DNA of 64,000 nucleotides, from contig SSBO01000009.1 of NCBI GenBank assembly GCA_005281725.1, forward strand, positions 1,546,127-1,610,126. Direction: 5' to 3'. Below are positions 14,126-26,507 of this stretch, in pieces. Position 1 is the stretch's first letter. Each line of letters starts with the position of its first letter. The notes under the pieces are model-generated. The model did no database searches, had not been told where the DNA came from, and worked only from the letters and a program-made list of their open reading frames with translations. Origin of the DNA: Wuchereria bancrofti (Eukaryota; Nematoda; Chromadorea; Rhabditida; Onchocercidae). A program made the translations under genes and the position numbers.

Positions 14126-14251
14126 CACACACACACACATACACACACACACACGCACACATACACACACACGCACACATACACACACACACACACGCAC
14201 ACATACACACACACACACGCACACATACACACACACACATACACACACACA
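14126..14251. repeat. Compound (CA)n microsatellite
   Basis: About 126 bases of CA interrupted regularly by CAT and CG variants, giving a second-order period on top of the dinucleotide. The open frames on both strands here (Thr-His and Val-Cys repeats) are artefacts of the repeat. Confidence 0.95.
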
Positions 14252-15678
14252 GATTCTTTTACGAGGGAAGCTCGAGAATTCATGCAATGAATTTTATGCT
14301 TCCGACATTCATTGAGTAATTGAAATAGATTTCGAGTTTTAATATTTTCTTAAGAAATTTTAGACACAAATTTCCACTATGAGCGAAACAAGGTGTAAGA
14401 CAGAATTCAATAAGAATAAAATTCAATAAGAATATTTCAAGGAAATGTTTAGGGACGATAACCGGTAGATCGCATTTCATGCAAGTCAACAATGCTCGTA
14501 TCAGAAATAGATACTTTAAAATTTTTGGAAATAGAACTAACACAGAAACCTTTCTCCAGAATTAACAAAGATGCTTTTTGTAGACAATTCAGCTGTAGCA
14601 GGTGGTTCGGGTAAACAATAAGATATGAAAGCATAAATGTAAATAGAGATAAACAAACAAAAGAGGTAAACACAAACACTTCTTCGTTATGAAAATCATT
14701 CAATCGGTTCACTGATTGAATTTGTTATCGTCAAAAGGCTTTCTGTGATAATACCTTGTCATTGTTCTTAGAGTTAAACTATTGCTCGGAGACTTAGTGT
14801 ATGATATCTTTCCAATTGAAACTTTAAAAGAAACAAGTTACACTCGATTCTCTACAATTAGCATTTAAAACTTAAAAATGACGCTGAAATTGACGTGAAA
14901 TTTTAGACGTAACGGAAAGTTAGTTGCATATTCGAACATCTATGAGAGATAGAAATAATTGCATTACTTTCAAGTCTCTCTCATTTCAAATTTATGTCAC
15001 TTAAACGGGTTTTTTTTTTTCTTTCTGATTGATGGGCGAAAAATAAAAGAATTGTATCATTGGATTGTTAAATAATAGCAGCATCTAATCCATTATCATT
15101 TTTTTTTTTTTTTGCCCAATGTGATTGAATACAATCTGCTCTATTCATTCATTCATTCCCAATCTTCGCTTCGTCTTTCCTTTTCTTTCATTTACAGTTT
15201 AGCATTCATTTCGATCAATAAATTAGATCTCAATGCAAAATGATAGAACAATTTTTATAGTCTTAATTTTATTAAAATGTAACACTTTCATACATTTCTA
15301 TTTTGCAAATCGATCATAAAATTAAATTGATGTAATTTTTTTTTTTGGTCAAAAATTTATCTTTAATTCTGAATTCCAAAATCAAATTTAGATTTAAATT
15401 TCAATACATGTAATCCGAGTTGAATGATAGGAGATTTAATCAAATTAAAAACTTTAGTTATAAATTTTCCAATGAAAAAGATAGAATTGTTGGATGAAGA
15501 TTTGAATTGATTATCCATTTAAATTTTTTGGGAAAGAGGTATATCTTATGAGAATGTAAGTAACAGATCAGTATTACCTGTAACCAACGATCAATGAGAG
15601 TTTCACCGTTGTACATTTCCGCTCAGTGATAAATTAGACATTTCATTTCACTTGTTTACGACCGAGCACTGTTAGCTG

Positions 15679-15737
15679 AAATCACACATACACACAGGCA
15701 CATACACACATACACACAGGCACATACACACACAACA
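15679..15737. repeat. ACACA / AGGCACATACAC repeat
   Basis: Two copies of a CACAGGCACATACACA-like unit within a CA-rich tract. Confidence 0.8.
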
Positions 15738-16652
15738 CATCGACAGACAGACAGATACACATATGTTGTTCATATCTCTTATCAGATCGTTTATTAATGT
15801 TTGTTTTTGTTCGAGATCAGTTGTCACCAACTTGTCAATCTCTTGCAGTTTTCGTGAGTCTCACAGAAGCTGTCACTATGTGGCTTTCCCCTTTCATTTC
15901 AATCCTTTCATTATGTAATTATCTACTTTTTTTCTTTCTGAAATGATTTAATTACACATTTGCGAGATAAATAAGATAAATTAATAAAGGAAGTTCAATG
16001 GTTGGTGCAATTAGCTATTTCCTTTGCTCATTTACATGAATACATGAAAATAAATTAGTAATGGTGACAATTGCTGGTGACAGTTATGACATTCATCTCA
16101 ACAATTCACAACAGAAAAATGGCTTACAACAAAGACATTGCATTATTTATACTATCAAATAATCGAGAAGTATTTAAAATGTAACGAAAATTGGATGAAC
16201 CAAATGCATAATGAATTTCAAATTCTTTTCATCTCATTTTTATAGCTTTTGATTCATCGTAGTTTCCCTGGAAGCTAACATTTGTCCGGAATTCCACTTC
16301 ACTTTACATCCGTTTGCAGTACGGCAGAACACGTCTTATTCGTCTACCGGATGTGTTTTTCAGATATATTTAGATTACACGGTACATTGTCATATATCGA
16401 TAACTTAGCCAAAAATAAATTAAGCTTTTAGGCTTCATTGGCTACGAGTTCTTCTATTATATATACTTATACTTTAGCCCAGTTTCTCGATTATTTTCCT
16501 TGCGAAGCTAAAATTGTAAGTAAATTTGTTCAAATAAAACTCAACAAATTATGCATCGCTTTGTTGCACTATAAATATTTATAAATGAGACGAAAAAAAA
16601 AAGACATTTCTAAGTACATTAGAATTTCGCTAAATTGAAATAATTGCAAATA

Positions 16653-18654
16653 TTAAACACGCTGACTTCTACGTAAGTTACGCCTTGATCTTCCCACTGT
16701 TATTGTTGTGTTTGTTGAACACTGATGAGAAAATGATATGAAATACCAATGTAAACAACACGCTATTATTAATAAGACAAATTCAATCAAAAAAAAAATT
16801 CCAAAAAATAATCTTTTTTCTTCTTCTCTTATCCAACCTGAAAAAAAAGCCCTAGCAATGTTTAAATTAAAAGAATAAAAGAAAAAGGAAATTATAATTT
16901 CCCAATCATTTATATTTCTTTTATTAAACATTGCAGCTGCGTTTATGTGACGTAAGCAAATTCTGTATTGATGGGACATATTTTTGAGGAAAAACTTAAT
17001 ATTTCGAATACTTGAAATTTTGTAAGTAAAATTTTTAACTATCATTGAGTTTATTTTAAATTTCATTAATATCATTTTAATGCTAAAACAAAGTTTTCTC
17101 TTCTGTTACGAATGATTACTACTTTCCATTGCAATTTCCAGTTTGGAATTCTTAATTATACCCTACAGAAACCGCGGACATAAACCGGAAATCAAACGTA
17201 ATCAAGTTAAGGTTTAAAATTGAACCAATTCATTGAATTCAACATTAAATCTAAAATGTGGCAAACATTAAATATCAAAAAAATTTTACCGAATAGTCCC
17301 GGCTTCTTGCCTGCATTCATAATTTTCGGAGCGTTTTCATCATTTCGCAACGGATAAATAATGAAAAACATTGTAATTATGATCAATTTCAGAACGAAAC
17401 CGGCAAACTGAAGAAAATAAATCGGATAATATTAATGTATCGTTTGATTTAATGCAATATTTATAATTTGTTCCATCAAAAACTTTTTCACTTATTGTAA
17501 TACTATCTCTCTTTACAGTTGTTTTCTTTTTCTGTAACAAATTTTAATTATGCAGAAAAAATCTTACAAACTTATTTCGCAATGAAACTATTTTGATAAA
17601 ATTCACTTTGCTTGTTGGAAATTTCTTGATTTCTAGTTTCAGGATATCAAAGTGTCAAGGTCATTTTTATTTTCTTCTAATTCTTTTATTCTATTTCTTT
17701 TATTACACTTACTATTCCATGTGTAAACTTAACCATTTTGCCTATTGAATGTCATTTTCTTTTATTCATTGTTAAATTATTTCTTATTTATTCAAACAAA
17801 CTTTTTTTGAAGTCTTGAAAATCAAGAAATTTAACATTTCAGTCCTATAATATTTGCATTTTATGTAAATTAATTGAAATACTTGAAAAAATCACTTTGC
17901 TTGAATAGAAATTCAATTATTACTTACTCTATTTGTTATTTTATGTTCAGATTTTTTTTTTCAAAGTTTGTTATAACTACTATCATTATCAGTTGATTTG
18001 CACTGTTATAAATTTATAAAATGAAACCGTAATGAAAATGATTGGCCACAAATCTCGTCGCCGATTATCACTCAAAACAGCGATCGTATAAATAAGTACA
18101 ATAATAGGGAATGCAATTGCTGTCAGTGATAACGGATAATTCAAGATAACGATAAACAATGAGGTCAAAACATATAAAAACAAACCGCTGATCACAAATC
18201 TCTGAAAATCTGATGAAATGATAAATGGATGAGAATTAAATATGGCATATAAGTAAAAGTAAAATAAACAAACGAAATTGAAATGAATAAATTGAATAAG
18301 CGATTACTAAAAATCAAATTTGAAAAAAATTGAAGTTTTATGCATTTATTACAAAACCAATTGTAGTAGACAAAAGTTCACCTGGCAAATTATGACTAAA
18401 ATTGTAATGTCATTTATGTAATTGTCAAATAAATTAACTGAAAAAGAGAGATAAATGTGCAAATAAATAATTACTTTAAATATTGTCAATTTATGTTTCT
18501 AATGAATTAAAGAAAAAAGAAAATTTCTTCAGTTGTATAAAAAAAAAGGCCAAAATCTAACCGTTTTATCACATTTCTTTCTAAAATCGTGGTTATCGTC
18601 AAACTCCAATTTTACTTCACGTTCCAATAATAATGGATTACTGATGAATAGCAT
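16653..18654 (-). CDS. Four-span membrane protein, family not recognised
   Basis: Minus-strand exons 18573-18654, 18382-18437, 18004-18201, 17290-17407 and 16653-16837 join in phase to 212 residues. Seen: an acidic, charged N-terminus, then four hydrophobic segments (about residues 48-66, 71-90, 98-135 and 160-186). Between the third and fourth lies a polar loop with NDENAPKIMNAGKKPG. The C-terminus is short and basic, containing GRSRRNLRRSQR. The layout recalls small tetraspan lysosomal or stress membrane proteins, but I see no diagnostic motif, so no function is assigned. An acceptor-like TTTTCAG lies 15 bases before the ATG, fitting trans-splicing. The first donor (T|GTGATA) was chosen because it keeps the frame open; it is the least certain junction. 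Confidence 0.75.
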
Positions 18655-18669
18655 TTAATTTTGAGTATT

Positions 18670-21600
18670 CTGAAAATTAAAATTTACAAAGAATGAAGAA
18701 GTGTGAAAAATGATAGCAAAGACTTTACTTTATTTTACTCTGATATTTCTAGTAAGTAACGCAATACTCGAATGTTTGTTAAAATATCATCAATTAAGCA
18801 AATGGTATCATAATCAATGATATATTGTATTAAACTAACTTATAACTAATTAACGATTTAATTAATCTATTTCATTTCTGAAATATCTACAACACTACTG
18901 GATAAAAGTATTACTAATATTAACTGAACTACTAATGCTAGCAGATATTGTCAACTTCCATTTCCAACTTTATTTAATTATACTTTAAATTCAAAAATTA
19001 GATTTTTGGGAAAAAAACAAAAGTTATTTTAGCTTCCAAATTTGTATTAAACTTGAAGATTGCAGTAAAGGAACAACGATCGTCCTATTCGACTTAAAAT
19101 AAAATTTTAAATTACTGATATTGCATTTTCTCCAAACTTTTCGTTTTGTATATATCAGACTTATCTGCAAATGCTAAATGATAGAAGGTGAGAGAAAAGG
19201 TAGAAAGAAAAATGAGAGTTGGTGAAATGAGTATGATCGAATTGAGGAAGGAGAAAAGAAAGAAATAATGGAATTTTGGTTGCTAAAAATCCATTTTCAG
19301 TTTTTCTTCTTTCTAAACCTTCGTTCTAAACTATTATTTTATTTTGAATTAGTATTAAAGTGCAGATTTGGGAATACTTTTAGAAAACATTCTTTTCTTT
19401 TTTTTTTCTTTTTTCTTCCTTTTCCTTTTCTATTAGTTTTGCAAATAAATGATTTAAAATGCAAGCGATATCAATAGGTAATCATTTAACAGCAATTTTA
19501 TCATTTCTTATTTTTTGAAATTTTTAAAAATTTTATTAAATTTTAAAATAAAGTAAATCAAGAATATAAATAAAATTTATGGGAATATTTTTCATCACTT
19601 TCCATTTCTCATTTTAATAGTTTAATAAACTATAATCATAAATTTAATCATTGAGCGACTTTCAAATTTTGAAATAGTCATGTAATTAAATAAAGTTGAC
19701 AAAAATGATAGGAACGATAGTTTTTAGATTGTTAGAGAATATTTGAAATGAAAAATACAAGATGAAAATATTATTTCGGAAATATAAATTTAAAAAATAC
19801 AACAAGGATAATTGTGTTTATATTAATAGTTGGCTTTTTTTAGAAAAAAAATTTGAATTTGATTTCAAAAAAAAAGCTAAATATAATTTTGAACATAACG
19901 TAAATATTTTTCTTATTTTCCAAGCATAAATTATAAGAACCAATATTTTCGCCTACTAAAATTTAAAGAATACCAAACCAATAGCACTAATCGATGTGTT
20001 ATTTTTTAACTCTTACTTATACGTTTGGAATAAATGAATACTAAATCTTTTACAATGCTAAGTAATAAAAGCATTAGAAATGGCTAATAAATCTAATTGG
20101 TTAATTTTATTTATTAATTAAAATTTCTGAGTGACTAAATCTGAAAGTAAAAATAAAAAATTTCAGAAAATAACAATAAAATATTTTTCTAACAAATAAG
20201 AATTATTATTTAAATAACCATAGTTAAATGTAATAAAATTTAGCTTCAAAAAGAATATTAGAAAGTATTTTCTTATCAATGAATTTTCTCAAAGGAGTGA
20301 CAAAAAAAAGTAATAAATATGCAAGGGTTTTCAACTTCAAACTGATGAATTTTAAGGAAAGCATCGTTAGGACGGATCTTCTGGAAGCAAACTTCCATTT
20401 CAATCATTTTGATTAGTCCACTGTTCAGTCAACTAAATAAAAAAAAAAAAACTAACAAATGAAATTTGGCAAAATATTTTCTTTTTTTCTGAAATAGCAT
20501 TAGCAATAATTTCAAAAATAATTCAAAAAAATCTTAAAAATAATTAAAAAAAATGTCCTTAAAATTATACATATAATACATAATGGAAAATATTTACTTA
20601 AAATATGAAAAGTAAAGTATGAATTCATCGGCATAGAAAAGATTATTTCTATTCTAACTTACATTAATAATGAATAATTATATTATTTGAATTTTATTAT
20701 CAAATAGAAAAATATTTTTCAACTGAACAACTATTGCTGAATGCAAAAATTTCGAAATGTAATGAAAGAGCAAATGTAAATACTCTTGATAATTGCTGCA
20801 TGCAGTTATGATAATCATTTGAATTTAATCATCACATTCCATTCATTTATTATTCTTTCTATTGCTAAATTCTAATATTCTGTTTCCGGTTTACACCAGA
20901 AAAATATTCCTGAAATATTCATGGTAATGAAGAACAAAACTTTATGAACTTTATTACTTCTTCCAAGTATAAAAACCGGAAATGAAAAGTTCTATTTTCT
21001 TTTGAGAATACTTTAATGAACTGAAATTGATCTGTTTTCCTAATATAAATCGAAAGTAAATATTGTTAGAAAATCATTCGATTAAAAAATAAATAATGGA
21101 TAATTTTTGATTTTTCAAACTTGTTTTCAGCCCATCTAATTTTAAGAATTAAAAAATTGTACAAATTTTTAGAAATTGAAAGTTATTGAATTAGAATTAG
21201 AATGAAACAGGAAACAAGAATAAGATTTAATTACAATTAACATTGTTTTTATCGAATATTTCATAATATTTTGCTCATTTCTAATTTGAAAAAACTTTTT
21301 GCTAAAAATTTCTTTGAATTAATTATCTAATTATTGCTTACACTGAATTGCTTCTCTCATAAAACGAAAACAAATGATAGCAAAAAAGGAAGAAAAATGA
21401 AAGATCAAAATTGATAACAATGATCAATGATCTATAAAATAAAAAGAATGAACTTCTAGAATCCGGAAGAAATCCGTTTCAAATACTTCCGTTAAATCAT
21501 TTATAATTATTGTTATATATAATTATTGCTTATAATTATTGTTTAAATCGCAACTTTACAATCAACTAAGCATGTTTATTGATAATTTGATCTTCTATAT

Positions 21601-24600
21601 TTATTTTTTTTTCCATAGTATTTTTTCCCTAGAATTTTCTATATTATATCTTATACTCTTTTTAAAATTTCATTTTACAATATTTTCAAAGTTTTGACAA
21701 ACATTCATTTAATGAATGAAACAATATTCCAACTGATACTGATACTATTCACTTTTCACATTCCAACTATTTTACTTCGAATTTCTTGGAAAATTCCGAG
21801 TTATTAAAATAAATGCTTACATCAAGCAATGAAATTAAAAATATTTAGGCCGAATAAATGATTTGTTTTATAGGTTACAAAGAAACAGTTGGCAAATCTT
21901 ACGAATAATTATTACAATCAAAATCACTGAATTATCTAAGTTAGCAAAATATCAAAAAAAAAAGCAATAAAGATCTAAATTTTTTATGGTTTCATAAATT
22001 GTACTAAAAAGTTTTAGAATTTTTCAAATTTATAAAGAGTTTATGAAAAAGAATTAAAAAATGCCATAAAAAAATTTCAAAAATTCATCTGTTCTTTGTA
22101 AAATAAATTTTTTATTTTACTTCTTAATTTTTTTATCTGAATTTTTGAAATTTTTTATATTTTTTGAATTTTTTATTTTAATCAAACAATGGACAATCCC
22201 GAAGTAAAAACTTCAATGGAATAAATAAATCCTTGACGATTAACTTTTATTAGAAAGAATGATAACGAACATTTAGCAATGCTACGACAATGATCGTCCG
22301 ATTCGGTTGTCAACTATTTCTTATGAAATAGACGCGGAATGGAATTCAAATGAAGTAATCATATTTAGAACTTATTTTACTGATATCGTACATTCATAAA
22401 TTTGCAGCTATTTAACTATTATACATATTAAATTTTGATCAAACAGTTAAAAACATAAAATTGACAAAATTTTGCAGGGAAATATTTAAATTATGAAAAT
22501 GATATAAATAAGTAAACCATAGCATAAAATATTTTCAAGAATTCCAAAAAAAATTCTTACTAATATTATGCTATTGTATCAATTATTCAAATAAGAAATC
22601 TTATTGTATAGCTAATAAAATGAAAATGATTTAATTAAAATAATTCAATTTCCAGAAATTCTTTTATTCTTATTCTCTTATTCGACAACTTTTTTGTTTA
22701 CTCACTTTGTGAGAGTTATTTTATCATTATTTTCTTTTTTTTTTTTGAAGCTTACTCTAACTTTAAAAAACTTCCAAAAAAGTTGTTTAGGTTTTTTTCG
22801 CTATTTTGATTCGTGCATATCAAATAGAAATTATCTAATTTAATTATTTCAATTACTGTTAGCTATTTTGTTTTTAAATAACGATATCATTGTTTGTTAA
22901 TGAAAATGTAATTACACATGCGCAAAAGTCTAAGTAATAATTAGCCTAGCAATAAATTCACAATTTCAAGCTTAATTATTACTTACATCATTTCATTACA
23001 TATTATTTTCAATAATTTCATCATTTAGAATTGTGTTTATTGTTGAATGTTGCAGAAAAAAAGAAAAGGAAAACAGCGTGCAATAAATTTGAAATGAAGA
23101 AATAAATATCATTGGAAATGATAGATTGAATTACATATAAATTGATTAGGATAACCATCTGAGTTGTTGTTTGAATTATGAGCACAAGCTGTTGCGGAAT
23201 TGCAATTATTTCTTCACTGATAAATTTTCAAAACTAGTTCAGAAGTTATGAAAATATCTATTTCTTATTCCTTATAAATAATTTAATTGGAACGATATTT
23301 GAATGATAGAAAGTAAAGAAAATGCAAGAAAAATTAGTTTAACAAAAGATTCCAACAATAAATATTCATTTGATCAAATAATTTGAAAACTAAAATTGAT
23401 TTCATTCCATCCTTTTCAGGATAACATAGAAGATTCAATTATTTAATCGAAAAATTAAAAAAAAAAATATTATAACATATTTTTTCTATTGGAAAAACTA
23501 AAAGATTTATCTTACGTTAATGTTAAAAGATAAACAAAGCTAAAATGTAAAAAGTTCAAATGCATGGTTGTAAGATGAATTGTTGAACTTTTGTGCTTCA
23601 TCAATTCTTCATCAACAAGAATGATTGCCACATCATATCACTGTCAATGTCAATCGCAGTGATGCTACATCCATCAAATGTCAAATTGTGGGATGGAAAT
23701 GATAAGAATATTAATTTAATTCTGATTGTGATAATGTTTTAGTGTGTAGTTTCCTTTAAAGTTTGTAATTTGATCAAAAAAAAAAAAGAAATAATAATAA
23801 TTTTGTTTTAACAAAATATTTGAAAATTTATTTTCTAAAAGAAGAGAAAAAAAAATTCACCCTCAGATGGTATTTGGAAAAAAGCAATATAGAATTTTTA
23901 GACATTTATTAAATGAGAAAAAAGAAAATAAGTAAAATGAAAAATTATTACATCTAAAAAAAGAAAAGGAAGAAAAAAAGGAAAAAAGAGAGAGAGAGAG
24001 AGAATCAAGCAGTTCTGAACGGATCAACATCACTTCGAACAACTGTTTCTTCCACACTTCAACTCCAAACAAAATCTCTGTCATTTATCAGAGAAAAGCA
24101 AAAAAAAAAAAATAATAAAAATTTTGACAATTACATGATTTTATAATTAGCACTTTTTTATGTACAGTTAGAGGCAAAGAAAAATTATCAGACTAAATAG
24201 TTCTCAAATTTTGAGAATTATACAAAATTGAATGAACAATTGAATTTAGTAAATAATTCATAATTTCGAAAATGGCATAAAATTAAAATGGATCATTCAA
24301 TTTAATAAATAATTCTCAAGTTTGAAAATATTACAAAATTGGCTGCCCAATTGTATTTCACAGATAATTCTTAGTTTTAAAACCATATACGAAAATGAAA
24401 CTTCGAATTTCTTTAAAAAAAAAAAAACATTTAGTTTTAATTTGGTAGCGCAGTTCTTTTTCTATCAAACCATTTGGATGTTTTTGGATGTTTTATTGTT
24501 AAAAGTTTCAAATAAATTTTAAAGATTTAACATTATAACGAAAATATTAAAATAAAAGATTAAAATGACAATTCTAAAGAAGAAATGTAATAAAAACTTA

Positions 24601-25598
24601 AAGGAACTTGAATATCAGGTTGGAATTGAATCAGACAGAATAGAAAATTGTTAATGAGTTACCATTTCTTGATGAATATTATTGGTAAGCACATGCCATC
24701 AACATTAATTCCCAGCGGATGATTTCTTATTAAATTATAGATCTATTAAAAGATATTCTCCATGGCGGGCATAAATTAATTAATGAAGCAGATTTAATCA
24801 AAGGATTTTATGGCACGGATATGTTATGTGTATGTATGTGTGTGTGGTGTATGTGTGTGTATGTGTGTGTGTGTGTGTGGTGTGTTTTTTCTAGCACAAA
24901 TATTTTTCTTTTTCTACAAATAAGTTGAGAGAGTGTGAAATGAAAGAATAAAATGAAATGGTGAAATGGTTATTTGTTTCTTTTTGCATTCTATTTAATT
25001 ACTTTAGAAAATTAAGCGCCTAATTCATTAGATTTTCTATTCTGTCAAAGAAATATCTATGAATAATTAAAAGTATTTTGCATTAGTCAATTTAATTCAA
25101 GTTTTTACCTAATTATCTCTCTAAGCCTATTCGACAAATAAAACTGATTAAATATTTATCACAATTTTATCCATGAAGATAAAAAGAAAAAAAACAGTAG
25201 TAATAAGAAAAGATGTAAAAAATTTGCATAATTTCAATTATGAAACAAGAAATTTGAGAATCTGACACCTGTTGCTAATATTAAGCCATCTGCAAAGGTA
25301 GTATCATTGGTATTAGTGACCAGAAATCAGGTAGGTATGTTTAAGTCTAGGAAGAAATGCACAAATGCTTATTCGACATCGCCTGGAACAGCTGTGTTTG
25401 TTGGAGATATTTGCTATCATAATGAGTTATCATTATCGTTATCAGTCATCAACCAGCAACTATCATCATTGTTATGAATTCAATTATTTTATCAAGAAAT
25501 CTGATCTTATCACATACAAAACATTAACTGATCATATCGCATAAAAACATGCATTCAAACATGATTTGTAATGCTTCACTTAATTTAGAAAAAAAAAA
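18670..25598. other. Very AT-rich intergenic block
   Basis: About 7 kb dominated by A and T runs. I found no exon with supported splice sites on either strand. The only structure is a TG microsatellite near 24828-24882 and a GA run near 23989-24002. Confidence 0.55.
24828..24882. repeat. (TG)n microsatellite
   Basis: Imperfect TG/TATG dinucleotide run of about 55 bases. Confidence 0.9.
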
Positions 25599-25814
25599 NN
25601 NNNNNNNNNNNNNNNNNNNNNNNNNNNNNNNNNNNNNNNNNNNNNNNNNNNNNNNNNNNNNNNNNNNNNNNNNNNNNNNNNNNNNNNNNNNNNNNNNNNN
25701 NNNNNNNNNNNNNNNNNNNNNNNNNNNNNNNNNNNNNNNNNNNNNNNNNNNNNNNNNNNNNNNNNNNNNNNNNNNNNNNNNNNNNNNNNNNNNNNNNNNN
25801 NNNNNNNNNNNNNN
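25599..25814. other. Assembly gap (216 Ns)
   Basis: A run of N. It is flanked by a poly-A on the left and by TTATT/ATTATT low-complexity sequence on the right, so simple repeats probably broke the assembly. Any open frame through it is meaningless. Confidence 0.99.
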
Positions 25815-25869
25815 GAAAAGTGAAAGACAACTTGAAGATGAATTGCAGAAAGACATTTTACATTTTAAC

Positions 25870-26025
25870 ATTGAACTTTTTTATTTATTATCATTATTTA
25901 TTTATTTATTATTATTATTTATTTATTATTATTAATTTATTGTTATTGTTATCACTAGAAAGGAGAAAGAAAGAAAATATATTTTGTAATAATAATAACA
26001 ATTATTATTAGTAGTAATAATGTGA
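25870..26025. repeat. TTATT / ATT low-complexity repeat
   Basis: Irregular TTATTATTTATT and AATAATAAC units directly after the assembly gap. Confidence 0.8.
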
Positions 26026-26507
26026 TTGTTTTGGAGGAGCCATTACATTAACAATGACAGTGATATAAAATATACATTCCAACTGAATCTTAAATTATCT
26101 TTTTCAAAAATGTTTCTCATTTTTTCTTTTTTCTTGAGAAAATAATCAAAAATAATTTTTTTAAATCCTCAACTATATTTATTTAAAAAATTTTGCTTTT
26201 CGGCAAATTTTTATTGAAAAAGTGTCAAATATTTCAAGGAATATTTCTTCAGAATCTTTCAAACCATATTTATCAAAAAGAAAAAAACACTGCAAAAAGT
26301 TAAGAAAATTTTAGTTACTAATAATACAAATGTTTTTTAGAGATCAAGAAATTTATCCACACTTTATCTACATTAAACTAGGGAAACAAAATAGGAAGAT
26401 CTAAATTCTGAAACGACAAAAAATTCTTTAAAATTAAAAATCAGAAGTTAAGTGATAACATGAAATGAAAAAATTAGAAAATATAATAAGTGTGAGAATC
26501 ACGAAAT

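Larger units (their letters stand above)
12587..16652. other. Non-coding stretch with CA repeats and T tracts
   Basis: No supported gene. Contains the CA microsatellites at 14126-14251 and 15679-15737, several poly-T tracts (13870, 15010, 15100), and a GATCC repeat near 14028-14060. A 31-base exon-like segment at 12974-13004 is mentioned with the candidate gene at 2061. Confidence 0.5.

Noticed and set aside
14013..14315. Open frames of Thr-His and Val-Cys repeats on both strands
   Set aside because: They only read through the CA microsatellite.
25524..25935. Open frames spanning the N run
   Set aside because: They cross the assembly gap and are mostly undefined residues.
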